A DNA stretch of 64,000 bases from a virus. Each line of letters opens with the position of its first letter. Position 1 is the first letter of the stretch. Positions 48,701-57,200 of this stretch are shown one piece after another. Position numbers and translations under genes: made by a program. The notes under the pieces were generated by a model, which saw only the letters and a list, made by a program, of their open reading frames with translations, was not told where the DNA came from and searched no databases. The DNA is taken from IMG/VR virus record IMGVR_UViG_3300009130_001466, positions 1 through 64,000 of that record, one strand, 5' to 3'.

Positions 48701-51011
48701 TTGATGACGCTATTACATTCGTCGAGCCAGCGGCAATGGAAGATTGGTTAGAGTTTTGTAGTAAATTTCCAGTTCCCGCTCCAACCGAGGAGTCTTGAGA
48801 ATTTATTAAAGTATTACTTGATCCCGCTGTAACCGAGGAGTCTTGAGAATTTGTAAACGTATTATCTTTGCCCGCACCAACGTGGGACCTTTGAGAATTT
48901 TGCATAAAATTCCCAGTTCCCGCTCCGATTGAAGAATCGTCCGAAAGTTTTATGGAGTTTTCTCTACCAGCGACGACCGTGGAAGCCACGCCGCTCACCT
49001 TATTATTTTCGCCAGCGAAAAGCGTGACAAATTTTCCAGAAGCGGTATTGGACTCGCCGCCCATCAAAACGATTCCGTCGCCCACTAACTGATTTCCGCT
49101 ACCCCCGACAAGAACGCTCTTATCTCCGTGAAGGGTATTATTGCTACCTCCGAGCAGAGAAGAGGAAGAGCCAGATACTACATTTTCTATCCCGCCGAGC
49201 AAGGAAGAGTAGCTTCCAGTTCTCAATTCATTATCTCTGCCGCCTAAGATAGAAGCGGAAGAAGTGTTTTCTCCGACCAGATTGTTTCTGCCGCCGAGTA
49301 TCGAAGAGTTGTTTCCGATAGCTTGATTTAAGAAACCCCCTCCAAGAATGGAGTCCTCTCCGCTCACAATATTTTGAAGCCCCGCCAATATCGCTGCGTT
49401 TTCGACATAAACCTTGTTGCGGTTTCCTCCACCGATGAAAGAAGAATTTCCGCTTATGTAATTTTCGTCGCCAGCGGCAATGGAAGATCGGTTAGAGTTT
49501 TGAATGTAGTTTCCAGTTCCAGCGGCAATCGAAGAATCGCTTGAGCCGCTAATTTTATTAAAACCGCCCCCTACAATTGCAGAATTAGCAGAACCACTCA
49601 GTTTATTTTGATTGCCAGCCCCCAGGAAAGATTCATTTGAACTTATAATTCTATTTCCAGTTCCAGCAGAACTTGAAGAATTATTAGACCCTGATAAAAC
49701 ATTTTCTTCGCCAGCTAAAATAGAAGACCCAGTTGAATCAGTCAAAGAATGGCTATCACCAGCACCTATCCACGAACTACTAGAATTTAAAACATTATTT
49801 CCAGAGCCAGCTCCTATGAAAGAACTGGGAGAGTTAGAGAATATATTTTCAGACCCAGCACCTATGAAAGAATTATCCGACGTATTTAAATGATTTTGGG
49901 TTCCAGCCCCCAGTAAACTATCACTTGAACCAGAAATTATATTAGATAGCCCCGCACCTAAAGTTGATCTTGGTGAATTTTTTACTAAATTCAAATTACC
50001 ACCGACAAGAATAGCATTATCCGAAACTAAATTGTTTCCACTTCCTCCAACTATAACACTTTTTTGCCCAGAAATGTTGTTGTTTGATCCACCTACAAGA
50101 GAACTTAAAGATCCACTTATTTCGTTGTTTTCTCCGCCAAGAAGAGAAGAGTGGGTTGAATTTTTTACAATATTTTCCTTGCCTCCAACTATTGTAGAAT
50201 AATTTCCCGTTTTTATTTCATTATTATCTCCGCCTAAAATAGCAGATTTCTGACCGTCTATAGAATTTATATGACCACCAGCAATTACAGAACCTTCGCC
50301 AGTAATTGTGTTATTTGTACCCGCTATTATCCCACCTAAATTAGAATTTACTTGATTCCCATTGCCTCCAGCAATTGCAGATCGATCAGAATTTACTATA
50401 TTATTTTGTCCAGCACCTATGAAAGATTTATTGCCAGAAATTTGGTTTTGGCTGCCAGCCGATATAGAGGATTGATTACCTATCAAATCATTTCCAAGTC
50501 CACCATTTACAGTAGATGAATTTCCAGTAATATGATTTCCAGCACCAGCGCCGATAAAAGAAAAGTTCCCACTTAGAGAGTTATGAGTGCCAGCGGAGAT
50601 AAACGAGTCATCCCCTATTAAAGAATTATATGTGCCAACACCAATGGCGGAATAATCCCCACTTAGAAAATTATTATTGCCAGCTAATATAACAGAATAA
50701 TTCCCACTTAAAGTATTTACGTTTCCAGCAAATATAACAGATCCTTGCGAATTTTGAGCCATTTGAAGCTGACCCTCCCCCAAACCAGAAAGCGAATTAT
50801 TTTTATAAACAAGCTCTAAACCTTGATAAGTTGGTATAGAATTGAAATTCTTAACTCCAGATATGTTCTGATCGCCAGTTTTTAATACTATTTTGTTTCC
50901 ATCCCAATCTATATCAGATCCATCTCCATTTGTGACTATCGCAGTGTTTGGATCTGAATTCAGTATATAGATATAACTAGAATCTATTCTTTTTCCGTAA
51001 AGGTCTGCCAT
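45744..51011 (-). CDS. giant beta-roll tail fibre protein
   Basis: About 1755 residues. The N-terminus (MADLYGKRIDSSYIYILNS) is an attachment segment. Residues 95-970 are about 40 short units such as GNHITGNSSTVNGG and NSSFIGGGNRNKV, the pattern of YadA-like left-handed beta-rolls, built into trimers. The units fall into three longer super-repeats of 200-300 residues (starting near residues 255, 590 and 790). Less regular roll units fill the rest, to a C-terminal domain with YMNVPLWTGASTPGVGG. The ATG at 51011 is chosen by the upstream motif; an in-frame start 27 nt earlier overlaps the neighbour. Likely a long side fibre. Confidence 0.85.
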   Translation of the reverse strand: MADLYGKRIDSSYIYILNSDPNTAIVTNGDGSDIDWDGNKIVLKTGDQNISGVKNFNSIPTYQGLELVYKNNSLSGLGEGQLQMAQNSQGSVIFAGNVNTLSGNYSVILAGNNNFLSGDYSAIGVGTYNSLIGDDSFISAGTHNSLSGNFSFIGAGAGNHITGNSSTVNGGLGNDLIGNQSSISAGSQNQISGNKSFIGAGQNNIVNSDRSAIAGGNGNQVNSNLGGIIAGTNNTITGEGSVIAGGHINSIDGQKSAILGGDNNEIKTGNYSTIVGGKENIVKNSTHSSLLGGENNEISGSLSSLVGGSNNNISGQKSVIVGGSGNNLVSDNAILVGGNLNLVKNSPRSTLGAGLSNIISGSSDSLLGAGTQNHLNTSDNSFIGAGSENIFSNSPSSFIGAGSGNNVLNSSSSWIGAGDSHSLTDSTGSSILAGEENVLSGSNNSSSSAGTGNRIISSNESFLGAGNQNKLSGSANSAIVGGGFNKISGSSDSSIAAGTGNYIQNSNRSSIAAGDENYISGNSSFIGGGNRNKVYVENAAILAGLQNIVSGEDSILGGGFLNQAIGNNSSILGGRNNLVGENTSSASILGGRDNELRTGSYSSLLGGIENVVSGSSSSLLGGSNNTLHGDKSVLVGGSGNQLVGDGIVLMGGESNTASGKFVTLFAGENNKVSGVASTVVAGRENSIKLSDDSSIGAGTGNFMQNSQRSHVGAGKDNTFTNSQDSSVTAGSSNTLINSQDSSVGAGTGNLLQNSNQSSIAAGSTNVIASSTGSLVGVGDDNTITGSTSSVLLGGKTNKIQNSTHSSLVGGRSNYIIGTESSLVGGNNNSISGDRSVLVGGSNNDVFGDETILVGGQNNTASGLYATLFGGQDNNLTGTGVAILAGRNNDVKDSLDSCISAGRINVVEDSERCSITAGRGNNIIDSSDSFIAGGTGNSIIESDNGVILTPDGSTIDTNTDVTISFTTADTGIIREVGFAAQFTKFPFQDLLYSEIYESDIHPQPWYTWSATDGFERISGYWFEQKVFDAPVYASILNGIENKVQSDFSTILNGSGNELAGANSIVAGINNKASGHNSYIFGGTGNTINLSFLTGSSSENLDKGFYYFNRDYKNYNTIINGENNVIGSNKAGERFVIEGVFANGSNLEAVQNKHSHIFGGEENSVDGIGGFILNGKRNDIHAVTHSLYGEFGFRNTFNFGHDFVIPELSGMEESDLLRDFNDRRQTWESLSSIFSSVRCSTHGQLLSISNSMNSSIESGYRGPNVSSFQDSDNYPIFCNISNSLGSLVKAAHYSSIFNGIGNEISQSGERIKSANSTILNGNRNKILTEVSELDATDVLNNTYSTILNGLNNTIYGRKSTIINGAENTLSGRNNLIFGDENEIVGEEPSVYSLIIGEQNSITGAAFNTQNTREDSNYIFGKKNKLDFCSNLFVIGGHNFTRSSQNSSDNIFRASLDVFCFNHDESTVSGAFYSEIKNIYASNLSSVTDSSISNLGNCNVLGLSSSSANNLINSNARSILSSNLNYVNDSELSGINRCSVFNLIQSDISNAADSKIQGNNINIDHDLDYSDILGSNINLTGRVRVEHSRILGEDITFVKFGDTSTFVDFRHCDILGYGNTLSGVGGFVSNLSIKGFNNNVKSSSNVFIYGDRINVQNSNKSTFFGEDIESSGQNTFVFGDNIDSQHIAGSVIKDSKITQTQSKGEDTLFLDFDQGTYMNVPLWTGASTPGVGGQIMYSGDNMYIHNGSNWREINTSAV

Positions 51012-51019
51012 AATCTTAT

Positions 51020-51025
51020 TTACAC
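51020..51025 (-). promoter_or_regulatory. GTGTAA start-linked motif of the giant fibre gene
   Basis: Minus strand: GTG TAA is the last codon and stop of the upstream gene; ATAAGATT (8 nt) follows, then the ATG at 51011. Confidence 0.48.
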
Positions 51026-52144
51026 AAAACTGTTCCAAATAAAGTCATTATGACTGAAAATAGTTCCGTTGTTCTTATTCCAAAGGTAAACAGAGGCGCC
51101 AGTTAATATATTTATATTATTTGCGCCAAAAATTAAATTTGCATCTTCTGATAATTCTGATGAAATAGAGTTACTGAAGTTTTTGGACTGTAAACTTGCT
51201 CCAGAAATATTGACCATGAAGTTTTTGCCATTTATCTTGCCACCACTTATGCTTATATAATAAGTTTCTGAATTTTTTAAAAAATTTAATAAAGAATGAT
51301 CGGTTTCTATGTCTGAAACTTTATTTTTTAAAGAAATTTTTCCTAAAAACGGAGGAGTCGCCACCCTTCCCATTGGAAAATATTTATCTATAGAATTTAT
51401 TCTTTTTCTGTTAAAATCGAGATTTATGTCGAAAGATTGAATATTATCTGGCTTAATCAAGAAAGAATCTTCTGTTCCTATCCCGCTTATTTTTACATAA
51501 GTATTGTATCCAGCAGTCCACTCTCCCATAAAGTTGGACTCAATTAATTCATCGTATATGCCAGTAAACACAAAATTACCAACTGGTTGTTGATCTCCAG
51601 TTAAATTAACAGATGGAGACTTGCCACTGCTTAATAAATACTGCCCATCGCTACCACTATATTCTTGCGCAATTATATTACTTCCGATGTATGAATAGTC
51701 ACTGGTTAAAATACCACCAACTTTTTGATTTATTTTTACAGAGTCAAGAAAACAATTTCCTATTGAAAGCGAACTCTCATATTGACTAAGAACAGTTCTT
51801 TCTTCGTCTCTACCAACAATAGAATAAAAGTTTTTCCCCCGATTTAAATCTTCACGAAGTTGCCCTCCAGTAAAAACATCTTCAAACAATGTTTCAAAAT
51901 TTTCAAGTATAGATAAGTTTACATTGACATCTGGGGCTTGATTTGAATAAATAAAATTTTTCTTTTTTGATCCCACTGAACCCTTACTACTAACTAAATT
52001 AGATCCAAAATCAAAATCAAAACTTTGCACCCCTGGCAAGAAGAACATACCGCTTCCGTTATTCATTTCTTGCTGATGAAACTCATCCTCGCTATAAAAC
52101 AAGCAAACATCCGCGTATCTATTTACAAATCTAGACGCACTCAT
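51020..52144 (-). CDS. tail-tube-like paralogue B
   Basis: 374 residues. It aligns with the neighbouring gene at 52144-53181 through NRYADVCLFYS, GVQSFDFDFGSNL, PDVNVNLSILENFETLFEDVF, VNLTGDQ, SFLIKPDNIQSFDINLDFNRK and SIDKYFPMGR. The first 110 residues also resemble the partial gene at 63669. Such repeats of a tail-tube fold can form collars or end caps at the tail tip. Start overlaps the upstream stop (TAATG) with GGGAGGG just before it. Molecular role inferred from location between gpM-like and fibre genes. Confidence 0.72.
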   Translation of the reverse strand: MSASRFVNRYADVCLFYSEDEFHQQEMNNGSGMFFLPGVQSFDFDFGSNLVSSKGSVGSKKKNFIYSNQAPDVNVNLSILENFETLFEDVFTGGQLREDLNRGKNFYSIVGRDEERTVLSQYESSLSIGNCFLDSVKINQKVGGILTSDYSYIGSNIIAQEYSGSDGQYLLSSGKSPSVNLTGDQQPVGNFVFTGIYDELIESNFMGEWTAGYNTYVKISGIGTEDSFLIKPDNIQSFDINLDFNRKRINSIDKYFPMGRVATPPFLGKISLKNKVSDIETDHSLLNFLKNSETYYISISGGKINGKNFMVNISGASLQSKNFSNSISSELSEDANLIFGANNINILTGASVYLWNKNNGTIFSHNDFIWNSFV

Positions 52145-53181
52145 TAAACCCTCCCAAAATCAAAAATATTAAAATTAAAAGAAAAAGAAGAGTTTAGATT
52201 TTGACCCAAAGAAATTGACTGGGAGTTAGAAGATAATCTTGCTCCAGATATCTGAAACTCTTGAGTCTCTGAATTTCCATTTTCAAAACTTAAATTCACT
52301 ACATAAGAATCGTTTGTCTCTAGAAAATCTTTTAGATTAGACTGGGACCCGCTTAAGTTAAATTCTGAAGATATAAAAGATGCAGAAAGTGACCCCTCCG
52401 TAGTATGTATGAACTTTCTTTTTATTGGGTATTTCTTTCCGATTGAAAATATTTTTTTTCTATTAAATGGCATAGATAAGGAAAAATCTTGAATCATGTC
52501 AGCTTTAATTAAAAATATATTTTCTGAGTTAACTCCAGATATCGACAAATTGGTTTTATAAGCTGGGAAAATATCATCTTGAAGATTTGTCTGAGCATTA
52601 AGTAGGCCTTGAACATTCGGAAGGGTTGTTGTAATGATTTGTGATTGATCTCCAGTTAAATTAACAGCTGGGTTATTTATCTCATTTGAGACTATGGTTT
52701 GAGCATTGATATTACTACAAGAATAAGTGTATTTTGATGTTAAAAACTGATTAATAGATTGCGTTAAAGTGAAATTTTCAAGGAAAGCATTGCCAAAATT
52801 TATGGTTTCATCTGCATCAGAAAAGTCTGAGTAATATTTTTTTTTACCTATCAGAAAATAAAAACTAGCATCTTGATCTAAGTCTTCTAAAACGGCATTG
52901 CCGCTAAAAAATCCAGAGAACATATCTTCAAATGTCTCAAAAATGTTAACATCTAAATTTACATCAACGTCATATCTATTTACGCTTTTTGAATAGAATT
53001 TATCACCAAGCGTTAGTATATCTTCGGTTTTTGTATTAAAATCAAATGAAAAATCCTGCACCAACGGGACTAGTTTTATAGATGATGCGTCATTAGACCC
53101 GCTTAAAAATGATCCAGCGCCACCCTTCAACAAACAAACATTTTCATATGTTATTGTTGGTCTATTTATATTAGTTGTCAT
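52144..53181 (-). CDS. tail-tube-like paralogue A
   Basis: 345 residues. Signature segments: TNINRPTITYENVCLLKGG, LVQDFSFDFNTKTEDIL, YDVDVNLDVNIFETFEDMF, VNLTGDQ, IFLIKADMIQDFSLSMPFNRK and SIGKKYPIKR. It is a clear paralogue of the next downstream gene and shares the N-terminal pattern with the tail-tube-like gene at 63669. The ATG at 53181 is chosen over a TTG at 53196. Probably a virion protein at the tail tip or around the fibre attachment. Confidence 0.72.
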   Translation of the reverse strand: MTTNINRPTITYENVCLLKGGAGSFLSGSNDASSIKLVPLVQDFSFDFNTKTEDILTLGDKFYSKSVNRYDVDVNLDVNIFETFEDMFSGFFSGNAVLEDLDQDASFYFLIGKKKYYSDFSDADETINFGNAFLENFTLTQSINQFLTSKYTYSCSNINAQTIVSNEINNPAVNLTGDQSQIITTTLPNVQGLLNAQTNLQDDIFPAYKTNLSISGVNSENIFLIKADMIQDFSLSMPFNRKKIFSIGKKYPIKRKFIHTTEGSLSASFISSEFNLSGSQSNLKDFLETNDSYVVNLSFENGNSETQEFQISGARLSSNSQSISLGQNLNSSFSFNFNIFDFGRV

Positions 53182-54214
53182 AATAATAATTATCAAACAT
53201 TGCGTCGGATTTAAATTTAATTACTTCATCTAAATTTAATGTAATGTCGTTACAATCTTTATAAACAAATTTATGTTGCAGAGAATTACAAACAAAAAAC
53301 TTTCTTTGGTTGTATAATTGAGGCAAGTTTAATTCAAAAGGTTTGTAATCTTCGTGTTTTTCTATAAAATGAATTATTGATCTAGTTTCTTTATTGCTCC
53401 TGTTTTTTAGTGTTAGGGTTAGCCCTTTTATTAATCCAGCATTTGCATCTGTTTTCGCAAAAGAAGAAAAAGAATCTTTTAATTTTACAATTTCAGATTT
53501 TTTGTCTGTAGAAATGGAAACGTTATCGTCCAAATCATAAAAAAATGATCTAGTCCATTTTGAGGCGGTTCCAGTTGGACTATTTGAAGTATTTGATGTA
53601 TGATCGCCGCTACAATAATAAAATCTTTCAATCCTATTGGCCGCTGTATCGAAATTGCTATGCCCTCCAGTATTGTATTGTGGAAAATAAATAACATCAA
53701 ATTTTTCATAATCACTTGAAGACGACCATCCAGTTTGAAAATTTCCAGTATTTAAATACGAAGATGTTGCCCAGTTCAAAAAAGAAGAATATCCATTTTT
53801 TGAAACAACCAAATCTATATCAAAAAGTCCGTCATGAAACCTAAAGTCGTAATTTTCTACATAAAGTTCATTTATTCTTTGATACACATCTCCAGTCGGG
53901 AAAGCTAATTCAACATTATTTATATCAAGTTGATTAAAATCAAAAAACCCCAAACTATTTCTACTAACGCCCTCCAAAAAACTCAAAAAAGATTTAGCCT
54001 CCTCTTCTGTTTTGTTAGAGAATTTTAAATTAAATTTTATTTCTGTCCCGTTTAAACCTTTAGAGAATTTTTTATAATGGTTGTCTGCTGTATAAAAATG
54101 CACATTTTTATTTTCAAAAGACACGGTGGAGCCATATTCTGGGACAAACGAGTTAGCCTCGATAGTGCCCGTTACGTTATTGTCTCTATCGTAAGTTGCT
54201 AATACTTCGCTCAT
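53171..54214 (-). CDS. gpM-like minor tail protein, internally duplicated
   Basis: 347 residues, directly after the tape measure gene as gpM is in lambda. Two halves are alike: NKTEEEAKSFLSFLEGVSRN, then FDFNQLDINN, and NRSNKETRSIIHFIEKHED, then FELNLPQLYNQ, each followed by strand-rich CxxxxHKFVYKD-like ends. Between them (about 165-225) lies an insert with GWSSSSDYEKFDVIYF and RIERFYYCSGDHTSN that has the W, Y, Y-C and W spacing of a CBM5/12-like module, as also found in the gpL-like protein. Role in tail tip assembly is inferred. Confidence 0.72.
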   Translation of the reverse strand: MSEVLATYDRDNNVTGTIEANSFVPEYGSTVSFENKNVHFYTADNHYKKFSKGLNGTEIKFNLKFSNKTEEEAKSFLSFLEGVSRNSLGFFDFNQLDINNVELAFPTGDVYQRINELYVENYDFRFHDGLFDIDLVVSKNGYSSFLNWATSSYLNTGNFQTGWSSSSDYEKFDVIYFPQYNTGGHSNFDTAANRIERFYYCSGDHTSNTSNSPTGTASKWTRSFFYDLDDNVSISTDKKSEIVKLKDSFSSFAKTDANAGLIKGLTLTLKNRSNKETRSIIHFIEKHEDYKPFELNLPQLYNQRKFFVCNSLQHKFVYKDCNDITLNLDEVIKFKSDAMFDNYYYDN

Positions 54215-54216
54215 TT

Positions 54217-57200
54217 TTATGACTTATATAAATAGTTTAGAGTTCCCCCACTTCTAGACTCTTCTTGTATCACTGTCGTGACTGCCGATCTGATTCTAGA
54301 AGCAAACTCTCTTTGGTTCTCTGAAGAGCCCTGGCCGCCTTCTTGACTAACTTTGCCATCTTGTATATTGAAAGTAAAATCTGAGTTATTTGTTATTTCG
54401 CCTCCGCCAAGTGCATTACTTCCAGCCTCTGAAGCAACAGGAGAAACTGCTCCTCCATTTTGAAATCCTTGCATTGGGAGCATACCTTTATTTAGGCTAG
54501 ACAGAAAGTCGGTTCCATATTTATCTACCGCAGATTTCTTAACTACAAATTCTCCAGGGGTTAGCATAGCTGGTACTGTATCTGTTCCTCTACCAACTGA
54601 TCCGCCAGCATTAAAGAAACTGAATAAACTACCCAAGCCACCACTCAAACCACCGAGAAGGCTGCTAAATATTCCACCAATTCCGCTCCCTATTCCACCT
54701 AGTCCGCCGAGAAGGCTACTAAATATTCCGCCGCCACCTGCGCCACCACCAAATAAACCTACGAGACTGTCTTTTAGTCCACCAAATATTCCACCAAGTT
54801 TATCTTTTAAACCTCCGAATAAATCGCCAAATCCGCTTTTTATTTTACTGAAAAAGCCCTCCTGCCCTTCTCCTTCTTTTCCAGTTATACCCTCTAAAGC
54901 TTTTTCTGCTCCGCTAGTGGCTCCTCCACTTATGGCATTAGCTACATCTTGAACAAATAGTGGATTTGTTGGGCTGCTTCCTAGAGCGCCGCCACCTTTT
55001 TTACCTCCACCAAATAAGTCACCAAAAAACCCGCCAACTTTTGAGAAGAGTCCTCCGCCGCTAGCAGCTGCACCGCTAGCAGCTGCACCGCTAGCAGCTG
55101 CGCCGCCAGAAGCTGCGCCGCCAGCAGCGCCAGAAGCTCCCCCTCCGCCGAAAAGACCACCAATAGATGAAAATATATTTTTTTGACCACCGCCCCCAGC
55201 GCCGCCAAAAACTCCAGTTGGGCCTCCACTAAATAAAGTGTTTGTAAATTGATCTGCGGCTTGTTGTAGAAACGCATCCCTAATGAACCCTAAGAAATTT
55301 CTTCCAGCATCGGATAAAGCCTCATCTAAATCTTTGGCCCCGCTTACAGCATCTTTCATAGCGGAACCCAAATTATCACTAAATTGAAGTGGTATATTTT
55401 CACCAAGCTCATCTTTAAAAAAATCTATATCGTCTTTAACTTGTCCCAATCCTTTGCTAAATCCATCGGCAAATCCTTGCGGTTTATTAAGGTTATTTAT
55501 TTCTTGTTGTAATTTTATTTCTTCTAGCTTGTCGTCCAATACTCTTTGCTGAATTTCTGCCTTAGCTACAGCAAGGTCAAAATCGGTTTTGGCTTTTTTA
55601 GATAGCTCTATACCAGCCTCGGCAAGCCCCTCTTCAATTGAAAGTAAGCTAGCCCCTGCCTTAACCTGGCCCTCTATAAACTCTTTCTGCTTTTCAGAAA
55701 AAACACTGGCATCTGTGATTGATTTTACGTATTCTTCTGTGATTTTGAATTCTTCTTTAGCTCTTTCTATGAGAAATTCCCCCATAGCTATCTCATTTTC
55801 TAGACCCACTTTCCTTACTGTTGTTACAGCTTTAGCTAAATCAAGTTCTTTGCCTCTTATCGCGGATAAAGCTCCTTCTTGAAATATAGTCGCTCCTATT
55901 TCTCCAGGCTTCGTAGGCTCTAACTGCTTTGTTGTGTCAAATCCACCAGCCGCAAATCTTCCTTCGCCTATGCTTTCTTTAAAGCTTTTTTTTGCTGCAG
56001 ATCCAATTACCCCTTTCTCTCCAAAACCAGATGCAGCTATTAATGCTGCATCGGCGGCTTTTTTGGCGGCGGCATCAATCTGCTCAATAGCTTTGATCAT
56101 GTTTTCCGCAAACAAAACTGCATTAAACTCCTTCTCGACTGTAGTTCTTGTTGTCCCACGCCGTGGATTGAAAAATTCCTTCTCAACATCTGTGCTGCTC
56201 GCATCAATGATCTTTTGCAACTCGGTTGTGCTCCCAACTTTTGCCAAAGACGCACTCAATGTTTCTTTATCTTTTACTCCTCCAAAAAATCCTTTATTAA
56301 TTCCTTTTAATCCTTTTACTTGTTTTTCAAGTATATCACCTATATCTGCATCCGCTTCAACATTTAATTTTTTTGCAAGTTCAGCCTTTTCACTTGCTCT
56401 TTTTATCTCCGCAACGAAAGAAGACTTCAAAGCGGCGGAAGCTTCTATTGATCCAGCTGATAACTCTCCCAGATCAATATTTTTAAGTGATTCGTTTAGT
56501 TTTTCGAACCCTGTTTTTGTTTTTGTTAATTCTAGAACAAGCGGAGCCACCACTGCTCCCACAGCTACAGCAGTACCAATTCCAGGCAAAGCTCTACCAA
56601 CTCCAGCTATGCCTCTACCCAGGCCACCCCTAGCTCCCCTCAGTTTGCCCTCTGAACCCCTCATTATTCCACCTGTTCTCGGACTCCGAAAGGTAGCTAA
56701 CTCTGTTCCAAAACTAGACAACTTAGCCCCAACATTTTCAAGCGGCCCTTTCAATAAGCTTAATCCACTTAATAATGATGCGGCTAAACTCACCTCACTG
56801 ATAAACTTCCCAAGACCACTTTCGGCTCCACTAAAAGCAGAGCTTAAGAAAAATAAAGCAGTAGACGCTCCTAGTGCAGCATTCGAAAATTTATCTACAG
56901 ACTCTGTAGCTCCTGCCGTTCCTCTTTTTGCAAAATTAGGTATCCTGCCAGTTGGCTCATCTCTTGTATTAGTGACGGCAAGACCTTGTGGATTTTGAGA
57001 ATTGCGAAGCTTCCCGCTTTGATTTATTCTTATTTGATTGATTGGAAGGCCAGCAGCTTGCTCTCTTGCAACTGCTTCATCCAAAGCTCCACGAGCAAAA
57101 TTTGGGATATAACCTCCAGCACTTCTTCTGTTAAATTCTGCTGTAACGGCTTTTCTACTAGGTCCAGCAACTCTGCTTTTTTGTAGTTCCCCTAAACCAG

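Noticed and set aside
46500-50750. Dense DNA repeats with many plus-strand open frames in the giant fibre gene.
   Set aside because: The plus frames are shadows of the minus-strand beta-roll repeats. They have no start signals, and the minus frame is a continuous 1755-residue protein.
55934-56998. A 354-residue open frame on the plus strand inside the tape measure gene.
   Set aside because: It is antisense to a well-supported tape measure protein, is rich in Pro, Ser and Ala from reverse-reading Gly/Ala codons, and has no motif or promoter.
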